A DNA stretch of 25,077 nt from Bacteroidota bacterium. GTDB taxonomy: Bacteria; Bacteroidota; Bacteroidia; Flavobacteriales_F; PHOS-HE28. A program made the translations under genes and the position numbers. Below, piece by piece: positions 1 through 6,568 of this stretch; position 1 is the stretch's first letter; the number at the start of each line of letters is the position of its first letter. The notes below the pieces were generated by a model. It saw only the letters and a list, made by a program, of their open reading frames with translations, did no database searches and was not told the DNA's origin. The stretch lies in contig JAEZCB010000263.1 of the NCBI GenBank assembly GCA_023412755.1, positions 1-25,077 of the forward strand. The letters run 5' to 3'.

Positions 1-999
1 GTGCAGGGCGATCTGCCGGATGAACAGGAGCATGGGGTGGAACTGCATCTCGCGGAAGACCCCCTGCTGGCCGAAGCCGCCGAAGGGCTTGCCATGCCTG
101 GCGCCATCGCTGGAGCGCGGAAGCTGCAGCGGCCGGGGACCGGCGGAGGCACCGGTGGCGCATGGATCATCTCGGTGGTCATCATCGTACTTCTGGCAGG
201 CATGATCCTTCACCAGGACGGGAGTGAACAAATGGATCCTTCCGTGGAAGTGCCGCACGCGCTACCGCATGTTGAGCCGAATATCCTCCATCCCATGCCG
301 GACATGCTTTTCCAAGAAGAAGAGGATGCGCCTGTTGAGGAAACAACCCAGGGATCCACCGTGCCTGCACCGCATGTGTACACCATGCCGAGAGAGCCAT
401 TGAATGAACTACTGTTACCACGGCGTATCACCATGGAAGCGACAGTGATCCAAGGCTCACCGAAACCCGCGTACCGGCAACGCAGTGGCATACAACTGCA
501 CTACCTGCATGAGCTGAAACTCATCCATCCGAAGGAATTGTACACACGTACGTTGACCCCTTCCACGTTCACCGAACACAGACCAGCTTCAATGGACCTT
601 GATCATGCTACGGCAATGGTCTCCGATGAACGCGGCACAGCATACCTGCGCTTCATGGAGGGTGCGCTGGCCCATTTCGTAGGGGGATCATTCCTCCAAT
701 GCCATACGCGGCTTCAGGAACTGTTGGACCAGCATCCGGAAGATGTGAACGCGCTCTTCTACGCGGCGCTCTGCGAACACCAATTGGGGGAATACGCTAC
801 CGCGGCCCATCGTTTGGAGCAGGTACAAGCACACCACTTGCAGATTTTCCAGGAAGAGGCAGAATGGCACCGCGCCCTCGCATTGGATGCCGCCGGTGAG
901 CATGGGCAGGCCCGGCAGCTCTTCCACCGGATCCTTCAGGAAAAAGGCTTCTATGCTGAACGGGCACAGCAGCGTTTGGAGGCACTTATGGATTTGTGA
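1..999 (+). CDS. Anti-sigma-like membrane protein with C-terminal TPRs (5' end probably cut off)
   Basis: The frame is open from the first base to a TGA at 997-999. The first codon is GTG, but the opening residues (QGDLPDEQEHGVELHLAEDP then EAAEGL) match the middle of the short N-terminal segment of Bacteroidota anti-sigma-like proteins, which normally has about ten more residues in front, so the gene probably begins upstream of the window. One membrane segment (WIISVVIIVLLAGMIL, about residues 55-70) follows, then a Pro/Glu-rich linker to about 150, a middle part with YLHELKLIHPKELY, and a helical C-terminus (about 215-330) reading as two to three TPR units (GGSFLQCHTRLQELLDQHPE; GEYATAAHRLEQ; GEHGQARQLFHRIL). 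A small cytoplasmic part with a large periplasmic TPR part is inferred. The exact role is unknown; a sigma-factor gene just upstream would support a regulatory one. Confidence 0.75.
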   Translation: MQGDLPDEQEHGVELHLAEDPLLAEAAEGLAMPGAIAGARKLQRPGTGGGTGGAWIISVVIIVLLAGMILHQDGSEQMDPSVEVPHALPHVEPNILHPMPDMLFQEEEDAPVEETTQGSTVPAPHVYTMPREPLNELLLPRRITMEATVIQGSPKPAYRQRSGIQLHYLHELKLIHPKELYTRTLTPSTFTEHRPASMDLDHATAMVSDERGTAYLRFMEGALAHFVGGSFLQCHTRLQELLDQHPEDVNALFYAALCEHQLGEYATAAHRLEQVQAHHLQIFQEEAEWHRALALDAAGEHGQARQLFHRILQEKGFYAERAQQRLEALMDL

Positions 1000-1307
1000 G
1001 AGGCGATGCGCACACGTCAGTGCCCGAGGGGATGTCGCTACCGTGTTACACCTGCCAAGGTGCGTTCCGAGCATATTCGATAGCCCAATGAAAGGGCGCG
1101 GCATTTGCGCCCCCAGGCGTTGATAGTAGTTTGGATTGTGCCGGCCCAGCTCCCGCGGATCTGTGATCCGTGGTATCCTCAAGCTGCTTCATCCTTTGCC
1201 GATGTTCCATGGGGATGTGTGATCCCCTCACCCCAGATGCTCGAAAGCTTCAACATCCCCGGTAGCCCGGCTTCATCCCGCGCACTGGAATAAAGGTAAT
1301 GATGTGG
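1000..1307. other. Intergenic region with hairpins, left flank of the RAYT locus
   Basis: No convincing gene is present. A GC hairpin with a 6-bp stem (GGGCGC/GCGCCC, 1094-1099 and 1107-1112, loop GGCATTT) lies about 95 nt after the stop of the upstream gene. It could be a weak terminator, but no T-run follows. Two REP-like hairpins follow at 1153-1173 and 1211-1227 and are annotated separately. The open frames crossing this stretch run through the hairpins and have no family features. Confidence 0.6.
1149..1227 (+). repeat. Left REP-like double hairpin flanking the RAYT gene
   Basis: The outer hairpin has an 8-bp stem (1153-1160 with 1166-1173, one G-T pair) and loop CTGTG. The inner hairpin has a 6-bp stem (1211-1216 with 1222-1227) and loop GTGTG. 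Loops start 56 nt apart. The same arrangement occurs in reverse on the other side of the transposase gene (1782-1860), also 79 nt long with 56-nt loop spacing. The outer 26 nt (1149-1174) match the reverse complement of 1835-1860 at 24 of 26 positions. Short imperfect palindromes next to a RAYT gene are typical REP substrates; that these are the substrates is inferred. Confidence 0.75.
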
Positions 1308-1763
1308 CTACTCCACCAACCCTTCCTCCACCGGGTTGTGGTGTATGTAGCGCAGCTTTTGCTTGATGATGTCCGTTCTGCGCAGCCAGATGGGATGCAG
1401 GCCGTGCTGCCACAGCTGGACGCCTCCTTCTGAAGTACGCAGACAGGCAAGCAGCCACTCGCGACAGCTTTCCTGCGGATTCTCCTCGTTGGCCTTCACC
1501 ACGGCCTTTGCCGTGAATTTCTTGTGGTCGCGCAGGATGTCCTGCAGCTTGGTGTCCGGCCTGGCCCTGGCGATCAGGTGGACATGATTACTCATGATGC
1601 ACCATACGAAAAGCTCCAACCCCTTGGCCTCCTGGCAATAACGAAGGCTTTCCACCAGGATGTCCTTATAGGTGGGCCGCGTGAAAACATCCACCCATCC
1701 TACCGTAGCGTAGGTCAAGTAGTGCAGGTCCTCTTGGTCGTGGATCTTGTAATTGCGCGACAC
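1308..1763 (-). CDS. REP-associated tyrosine transposase (RAYT), Y1_Tnp / IS200-like family
   Basis: A 151-residue protein with the two hallmarks of Y1 HUH single-strand transposases: the HUH pair in IMSNHVHLI (His60 and His62) and a C-terminal YIHHNPVEEGLV segment whose Tyr139 is the expected nucleophile. The opening YKIHDQEDLHYLTYATVGWVDVFTR is the usual start of Bacteroidota REP-associated transposases. No ATG is available. GTG at 1763 puts the first conserved residues right after the start; a GTG at 1790 would add nine residues but lies inside a flanking hairpin (1782-1798), so the shorter form is preferred. Such enzymes nick and join single-stranded DNA at REP hairpins and are usually single-copy, domesticated genes. 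The frame is intact with both motifs, so it may be active. Paired hairpins lie on both sides. Confidence 0.88.
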   Translation of the reverse strand: MSRNYKIHDQEDLHYLTYATVGWVDVFTRPTYKDILVESLRYCQEAKGLELFVWCIMSNHVHLIARARPDTKLQDILRDHKKFTAKAVVKANEENPQESCREWLLACLRTSEGGVQLWQHGLHPIWLRRTDIIKQKLRYIHHNPVEEGLVE

Positions 1764-1781
1764 CAAGCGAAGATATCGATG

Positions 1782-1860
1782 GCCGATCACATATCGGCGG
1801 CAGCGTTACTGGTCGTGATCCAGGACTTGGGAAGACCACGGATCGCATATCCGCGGGAGC
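1782..1860 (-). repeat. Right REP-like double hairpin, inverted copy of the left element
   Basis: Read on the minus strand, the outer hairpin has an 8-bp stem (arms 1836-1843 and 1849-1856) with loop ATGCG. The inner hairpin has a 6-bp stem (1782-1787 and 1793-1798) with loop ATGTG. Loop starts are 56 nt apart, as on the left. The single G-T wobble in the outer stem falls at the same pair as in the left copy when this strand is folded, suggesting that the folded strand is plus on the left and minus on the right. Similarity to the left copy is high over the outer 26 nt, continues weakly for about 9 nt, then is lost except for hairpin size and position. Confidence 0.75.
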
Positions 1861-2010
1861 GATCAGGCTGGATCAAAGGGAGCCACCGGTAGCAGGTAAA
1901 GGTGCCGAAGTAGACCGCATCATCCTTTGTCCGAAGGCGACGGGTTGACATAGGGTGAAGTTACGGTTGCGCAGGGGTCCCGAAGACGGATTCCCTCCAA
2001 TGGCTTAAGT

Positions 2011-2022
2011 GATCTTAAGATC
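2011..2022. promoter_or_regulatory. Perfect 12-bp palindrome upstream of lysA
   Basis: GATCTTAAGATC is a perfect palindrome 34 nt before the lysA start. A second CTTAAG lies just upstream at 2004-2009, ten bases from the one inside the palindrome. Spacing and position suit a dimeric repressor or activator site, but no known regulator motif is recognised and chance is not excluded. Confidence 0.3.
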
Positions 2023-2043
2023 GCCCATACCGCCGTATGCTGG

Positions 2044-2051
2044 TACTTTCG
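2044..2051 (+). promoter_or_regulatory. Possible -7 promoter box before lysA
   Basis: TACTTTCG matches the Bacteroidota -7 consensus TAnnTTTG at all but one fixed base. It ends only four bases before the lysA ATG, so a transcript from it would be leaderless or nearly so. No TTG-type -33 box is seen at the expected distance. Weak call. Confidence 0.25.
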
Positions 2052-2055
2052 CCCT

Positions 2056-3318
2056 ATGGAATTGCAAAATGGCCGCTACACCGTAGGTGGCGTGGGGGTG
2101 GAAACGTTTGCCGCACTGGCCGGCACACCGGTATATGTCTATGACTCCGCCATCATGCGGCGGCAGGTGGAGCGCATGCGCAAGGCTTTCGGGGGAATGT
2201 CCACCCGCATCATGTACGCCTGCAAAGCGTTGCCCAACATCAACGTGATGCGTTTGATGAAACGCTACGGCACCGGGCTGGACACGGTTTCCATACAGGA
2301 GGTGGAGCTGGGGCTGAAGGCTGGTTTCGCTCCAGAGCAGATCCTGTTCACCCCCAACATGGTCACCTTCGCCGAGTTCCGGCGCGCTGTGGATCTGGGG
2401 GTGCATGTGAACATCGATTCCATTTCCATGCTGGAACAATTCGGCCATGCCTATGGCAGCAAAGTGCCGGTGTTCCTGCGTATCAATCCCCACATACTCG
2501 CTGGTGGACATGAGCGCATCAGCGTGGGCCACATCGATTCCAAATTCGGGATATCCATACACCAGATGCGGCATGTGCAGCGTGTGGTGGCCACCCATGG
2601 CATACACGTGCATGGTCTGCACATGCACACCGGCAGCGACATACTGGATACCGAGGTATTCCTGCAGGCGGCGGAGATCCTGCTGAATACCGCGGCGGAC
2701 TTTCCGGAACTGCGGCACCTTGATCTGGGTAGCGGTTTCAAGGTGGCCTACAAGCAAGGCGATGTCACTACGGACATCGAGGACCTGGGCAGACGCCTGG
2801 CGGAAAGAATGAAGGCCTTCAACAAGGAACGGGAACAGCCTGTGGAGGTCTGGTTCGAGCCGGGTAAATTCCTGGTGAGCGAGGCCGGGGTGCTGCTGGT
2901 GCGGGCCAGTCTGGTGAAGCAGACCACTGCCACGGTGTTCGCTGGAGTGGACAGTGGGTTGAACCATCTTGTGCGGCCCATGATGTATGGCGCGTACCAC
3001 CACATAGTGAACGTGAGTGTACCGGAAGGCCGCACACGCATATACACTGTGGTGGGCAACATCTGTGAGACGGACACCTTCGGATGGGACCGCATGCTCA
3101 CCGAGGTACACGAGGGCGATCTGCTGGCCATATTGAATGCCGGCGCCTACGGCCATGCCATGGCCTCCAACTACAACAGCCGCTACCGGCCGCCGGAGGT
3201 GCTGGTGCACGAGGGACAGGCGCACATCATACGCCGGCGCGAAACGCTGGAAGACCTGCTTGCCACGCAGGTACTACTGCCGGAATTGCAGGAAAGTAGT
3301 GTGGAAAAAACACATTGA
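2056..3318 (+). CDS. lysA: Diaminopimelate decarboxylase
   Basis: Makes L-lysine and CO2 from meso-diaminopimelate with pyridoxal phosphate, the last step of lysine synthesis, in the cytoplasm. The 420 residues cover the whole family: an alanine-racemase-type barrel with the PLP lysine in YACKALPNINVMR (Lys57), the HGLHMHTGSD strand, the DLGSGFKV glycine loop, EPGKFLV (Glu268) and, in the C-terminal beta domain, GNICETDTF (Cys337) with GAYGHAMASNYNSR supplying substrate and cofactor contacts. The ATG at 2056 fits the usual MxLQNxRY opening of Bacteroidota LysA. No Shine-Dalgarno sequence precedes it, as is common in this phylum. It stands alone on the plus strand, convergent with the T9SS module, and looks complete. 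Confidence 0.95.
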   Translation: MELQNGRYTVGGVGVETFAALAGTPVYVYDSAIMRRQVERMRKAFGGMSTRIMYACKALPNINVMRLMKRYGTGLDTVSIQEVELGLKAGFAPEQILFTPNMVTFAEFRRAVDLGVHVNIDSISMLEQFGHAYGSKVPVFLRINPHILAGGHERISVGHIDSKFGISIHQMRHVQRVVATHGIHVHGLHMHTGSDILDTEVFLQAAEILLNTAADFPELRHLDLGSGFKVAYKQGDVTTDIEDLGRRLAERMKAFNKEREQPVEVWFEPGKFLVSEAGVLLVRASLVKQTTATVFAGVDSGLNHLVRPMMYGAYHHIVNVSVPEGRTRIYTVVGNICETDTFGWDRMLTEVHEGDLLAILNAGAYGHAMASNYNSRYRPPEVLVHEGQAHIIRRRETLEDLLATQVLLPELQESSVEKTH

Positions 3319-3331
3319 AGGGGCCGCAAAT

Positions 3332-3368
3332 ACGAACGGGCCACTGGCTTGCGCCGCGACCCGTTCGT
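3332..3368. terminator. Possible bidirectional terminator hairpin between convergent genes
   Basis: A perfect 9-bp inverted repeat (ACGAACGGG at 3332-3340, CCCGTTCGT at 3360-3368) with a 19-nt loop lies in the 95-nt gap between the lysA stop and the stop of the converging OmpA-family gene. Neither side has a clear T-run, so termination efficiency is uncertain. Confidence 0.4.
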
Positions 3369-3413
3369 TCCCCCTATCCCTACCTCCGACAAGATCGAGA
3401 TGGTGCTGGAGCG

Positions 3414-5600
3414 TTATTTCTCCAACACCTTGAATTCCGTGCGCCTGTTCATCTGGTGCTCCTCTTCGGTGCAGCGCTCGCATGCACAATCCGAGAGGGG
3501 CTTGCTTTCGCCATACCCTTTGCTCACCACACGGTCGCGTGTGATGCCTTTGCTGATGATGTGGTCCACCGCGCTCTTGGCACGCTTCTCTGAAAGCTGC
3601 ATGTTGTATGCATCCCTGCCGCGGCAATCCGTGTGTGAGCTCAATTCGATCTTCACAGTGGGGTTGTCCTGCAAGGTCTGCACCAACTTGTCCAGCTCAA
3701 CCGCCGCATCATCCCGGATGTTCCATTTGTTGTAGTCGTAGAAGATGTTCTCCAGGCGCACCACCTGATCAACCACCAGCGGGAAGAGGCGGAAATCCGT
3801 GTAGATCACCGAACTGGGTTTGCCCTTGGTGCTGATGCGTACACTTTGCTTGAAGAAGCCTTCCTTTTCCACGGTGATGCGGTAGTCGCTCTCGGGCTTC
3901 AGCGGGAAGGCGTACTTGCCGGTCTCATCGGTCACCATCTCCTCCAACACGTTGTTGGATGCATCCAGAAGCCGCACCGTAGCGTTGTCCAGTAACGCTT
4001 CGGTCTCCCCATGCATCACCAGGCCTTCCGCGGCATAGTCGTACTTCACCATTTCCACCACGATATCCACCAGCGGATCGGTGTCCGTAACGATGTTCAA
4101 CTCCTTCTGGAAATAGCCGTTCTTGTTGGAGACAAGCAAATACTTCTCCCGGTATTCCACATCGATCTTGAATTTTCCACCAGGCTCGGTCTCCAGTTGG
4201 AATCGCTTCACATGCTGTCCCTTCTCATCCTTCAACAATATGGTCGCCCCTTCAATGGGTTCCCTGGTATCCCGATCGATCACGATACCTGCCAGGTAGA
4301 TCATCGGTGGGCGTATGGTGCAACCATAGATATCGTCACTGCCCAGGCCACCGGGACGATCGCTTGCGAAGAACCCCGTGGTATCATTGATCAGCAGCAG
4401 GCTGTGATCATTGTGCCGGGTGTTCATGGGATATCCCAGATTGAAGATGTTACCCGGCCCGCTGCGCGTAAGCTTCACCCGGAAAAGATCCAGCCCACCC
4501 AAACCCGGATGCCCGTTGCTGGAGAAATAGAAGGTGCTATCGGCCGAGAGGTAGGGATACATCTCGTTACCGGGAGTATTGATCCGCGGCCCCATGTTCT
4601 TGGGTTCGCCCCATTGGTTGCCCAAATTGTCGCTGTACCAGATGTCCGTGCCACCTTCTCCCCCGGGTCTATCGCTCACGAAATAGATGCGCCGTCCATC
4701 CGGCGAAACATAGGGGTGTCCGTAGTTATGTTGTGGATCGGTGTGATCGAAAGGGATCAATACGCCCCATTCGTTCTGCCCGAATTCACCCGTTACCACA
4801 TCGGTGAAGTAGATGCCCAGGTTCAGATCACCCTCCTTGGACTTGTCCACCACACCATAGTGCACGTTGTTGCGGGTGAAGTACATGCGCTTCGCCAGTG
4901 AATCATAGGACACGGTGCCGTCATGATAGCGGCTGTTCACATCCTTGCGCATCACCAGTGGCTCCTCCGCGGTCTCGCCCTTCAACAACGCGGAATACAG
5001 GTTGAGGAAGGGTTCCTTGTCCCACACGTAGGTCCTGCTACCGCCCACACCTTCGCCACGTGCGCTGGAGAACAGCAGCAGTTCGCCCAATACGCTCATG
5101 CCCAGATCGGCCTGCGGCGAGTTGATGGGCACGGTGCGGATGGTGGCGCTCGCACTATCGCGCATGAGCCTTTCGAAGAACGCCGGATCCTTCAGGTAGG
5201 CCTGTGCACGCTGGTCCTCCGGCCGCAGTTCCGCATACTGCGTGTACCAGGTTACGGCCTCTTCGTACTTGCCGTTATTACGCAGTTGTTCCGCATAGGC
5301 GAACATGTCCTCCGGGGTGCGGGATCCAGTGGCCATTAATCGCTTGTATGCGCTTTCCGCTCCAACTGGATCATTGAGCTTGGTATAGGCACTGGCGAGT
5401 TTGCGCAATTCCTCCGGCCCGGCCTTGCCGCGCTTATCAATGTCCTCATAGATGGCCGCCACCTTGGCATGATCGAAGGCCGTTTCATACTTGCCGGCCA
5501 TGCGCTCCTTCAATTTCTGACCGTGGCCGCACAGGGGCAACAGAGCGGCCATCAGGATGATGAGCGATGGGCGGCCGAGGTGATGTGATCGTTGCATCAT
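3414..5600 (-). CDS. PorE-like T9SS-associated protein: TPR, PD40 repeats, carboxypeptidase-regulatory domains, OmpA domain
   Basis: A 728-residue exported protein with signal peptide (about 1-27). Domain order: TPR helices about 30-165; a PD40/WD40-type beta propeller about 180-440 (HPYVSPDGRRIYFVSDRPGG, YPYLSADSTFYFSSNGHPGL, GFFASDRPGGLGSDDIYG); two carboxypeptidase-regulatory-like beta domains about 440-615 (first AGIVIDRDTREPIEGATILL); and an OmpA peptidoglycan-binding domain about 620-728 (IELSSHTDCRGRDAYN to HQMNRRTEFKVLEK). This is the architecture of Porphyromonas PorE and relatives, which are thought to link the type IX machinery to peptidoglycan. The start codon lies 2 nt after the PorP/SprF stop, so the genes are probably translationally coupled. 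A cysteine cluster (SDCACERC) precedes the final OmpA helix. Function is inferred from architecture and neighbours. Confidence 0.88.
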   Translation of the reverse strand: MMQRSHHLGRPSLIILMAALLPLCGHGQKLKERMAGKYETAFDHAKVAAIYEDIDKRGKAGPEELRKLASAYTKLNDPVGAESAYKRLMATGSRTPEDMFAYAEQLRNNGKYEEAVTWYTQYAELRPEDQRAQAYLKDPAFFERLMRDSASATIRTVPINSPQADLGMSVLGELLLFSSARGEGVGGSRTYVWDKEPFLNLYSALLKGETAEEPLVMRKDVNSRYHDGTVSYDSLAKRMYFTRNNVHYGVVDKSKEGDLNLGIYFTDVVTGEFGQNEWGVLIPFDHTDPQHNYGHPYVSPDGRRIYFVSDRPGGEGGTDIWYSDNLGNQWGEPKNMGPRINTPGNEMYPYLSADSTFYFSSNGHPGLGGLDLFRVKLTRSGPGNIFNLGYPMNTRHNDHSLLLINDTTGFFASDRPGGLGSDDIYGCTIRPPMIYLAGIVIDRDTREPIEGATILLKDEKGQHVKRFQLETEPGGKFKIDVEYREKYLLVSNKNGYFQKELNIVTDTDPLVDIVVEMVKYDYAAEGLVMHGETEALLDNATVRLLDASNNVLEEMVTDETGKYAFPLKPESDYRITVEKEGFFKQSVRISTKGKPSSVIYTDFRLFPLVVDQVVRLENIFYDYNKWNIRDDAAVELDKLVQTLQDNPTVKIELSSHTDCRGRDAYNMQLSEKRAKSAVDHIISKGITRDRVVSKGYGESKPLSDCACERCTEEEHQMNRRTEFKVLEK

Positions 5601-5602
5601 GA

Positions 5603-6568
5603 TCAGAAATAGCGTGGTGAACGGATCCCCTTGGTCTGCTTGCCGAATTCCAGGCCGAGCATCACCTCATGGCTTCCACCGCTGTAGTTGCGCAGCGGTG
5701 TCAGCGTATAGTCATACGCGTACCCGATGGTGAGGTCCGTGGTGATGTGGTACTGTGCCAGCGCGCCCACCGCATCGCCATGGCGGTACATGGCACCCAG
5801 CCAGAACTTCTCATAGAAAAGCACGTTGGCAGAAAGGTCGAAGCTGAGAGGGGCACCCTGCACCGCCTTCACCAGGAAGGTGGGCTTGAACTTGTGGTAG
5901 AGGCCCAGATCGAACACATAGCCACCGGTAAGGAAGTAGTGCGCGCGCTGGCCTGGCTCAGAGATGAAAGTGAGTGTATCCGTATCGAAGAACTCGGTGC
6001 GCAGGATCTTCGGTGTACTAAGGCCAAGGAAGTGCCGGTCGCTGTACCACATGACACCGAAGCCGAATTGCGGATCCAGTTTGGTGTTCACGTTCTGCTG
6101 GAACACCGCGTCGTTCGCCTCCAAGGGATTCAACTCGGCATAGCGCCCCTGCAACAAATTCAAACCGCCTTTGATCCCGAAGGCGAGTTTGGAATTGCCC
6201 ATGAAGATGCGGTAGGCCACATCCGCCATGAAGGTGTATTGGGTTATGGGGCCATGTGAATCACGGAGCACAGTGCCACCGATGCCGATGCTCTCGCGGA
6301 AAACGGGAGCGTGCATGGTAAGTGTCTGCGTTACCGGGGCACCCTCGAAGCCGACCCACTGGTGGCGGCTCAACCCCTTCAGGCTCGTTCTGTCCGCGCT
6401 GCCCGCATAGGCTGGGTTGAGTGCGAGCAGGTTGAACATGTACTGGCTGAATTGGGGATCCTGCTGGGCCAGCACCGCGGTGCCCAGGCCGAAGCAGAGC
6501 ATGAGACCCATCCATCTTTTGGCCAACTGTCGCATGGTCTTCGTATTGTTTTGTTGATGGGTGTTCAT
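5603..6568 (-). CDS. Type IX secretion system membrane protein, PorP/SprF family
   Basis: The mature start QQDPQFSQYMFNLLALNPAYAGS is diagnostic for the PorP/SprF family, outer-membrane beta barrels of Bacteroidota that accompany large T9SS cargo. SprF is needed for surface display of the gliding adhesin SprB in Flavobacterium, and PorP is a T9SS component in Porphyromonas. The 321 residues are of normal family length and alternate as expected for beta strands. Translation may begin at the ATG at 6568, whose ATGA overlaps the stop of the giant adhesin gene, or at the ATG at 6535, which gives a more typical signal peptide (MRQLAKRWMGLMLCFGLGTA); the first is listed because of the overlap. Being encoded between adhesin and PorE-like protein suggests a dedicated partner for this adhesin. 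Confidence 0.92.
   Translation of the reverse strand: MNTHQQNNTKTMRQLAKRWMGLMLCFGLGTAVLAQQDPQFSQYMFNLLALNPAYAGSADRTSLKGLSRHQWVGFEGAPVTQTLTMHAPVFRESIGIGGTVLRDSHGPITQYTFMADVAYRIFMGNSKLAFGIKGGLNLLQGRYAELNPLEANDAVFQQNVNTKLDPQFGFGVMWYSDRHFLGLSTPKILRTEFFDTDTLTFISEPGQRAHYFLTGGYVFDLGLYHKFKPTFLVKAVQGAPLSFDLSANVLFYEKFWLGAMYRHGDAVGALAQYHITTDLTIGYAYDYTLTPLRNYSGGSHEVMLGLEFGKQTKGIRSPRYF

Noticed and set aside
688..1182. Minus-strand frame of 164 codons over the end of the first gene and the hairpin region
   Set aside because: It overlaps the TPR coding region and runs through REP-like hairpins. Its composition does not look like a protein, and no start signal or family was recognised.
1259..1893. Direct 8-bp repeat CCGGTAGC at 1259-1266 and 1886-1893 as a target-site duplication
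   Set aside because: Y1 transposases do not make target duplications, and an 8-bp match in this span can arise by chance.
2005..3225. 406-codon minus-strand frame opposite lysA
   Set aside because: His- and Val-rich antisense frame produced by lysA codon use; lysA is unmistakable on the other strand.
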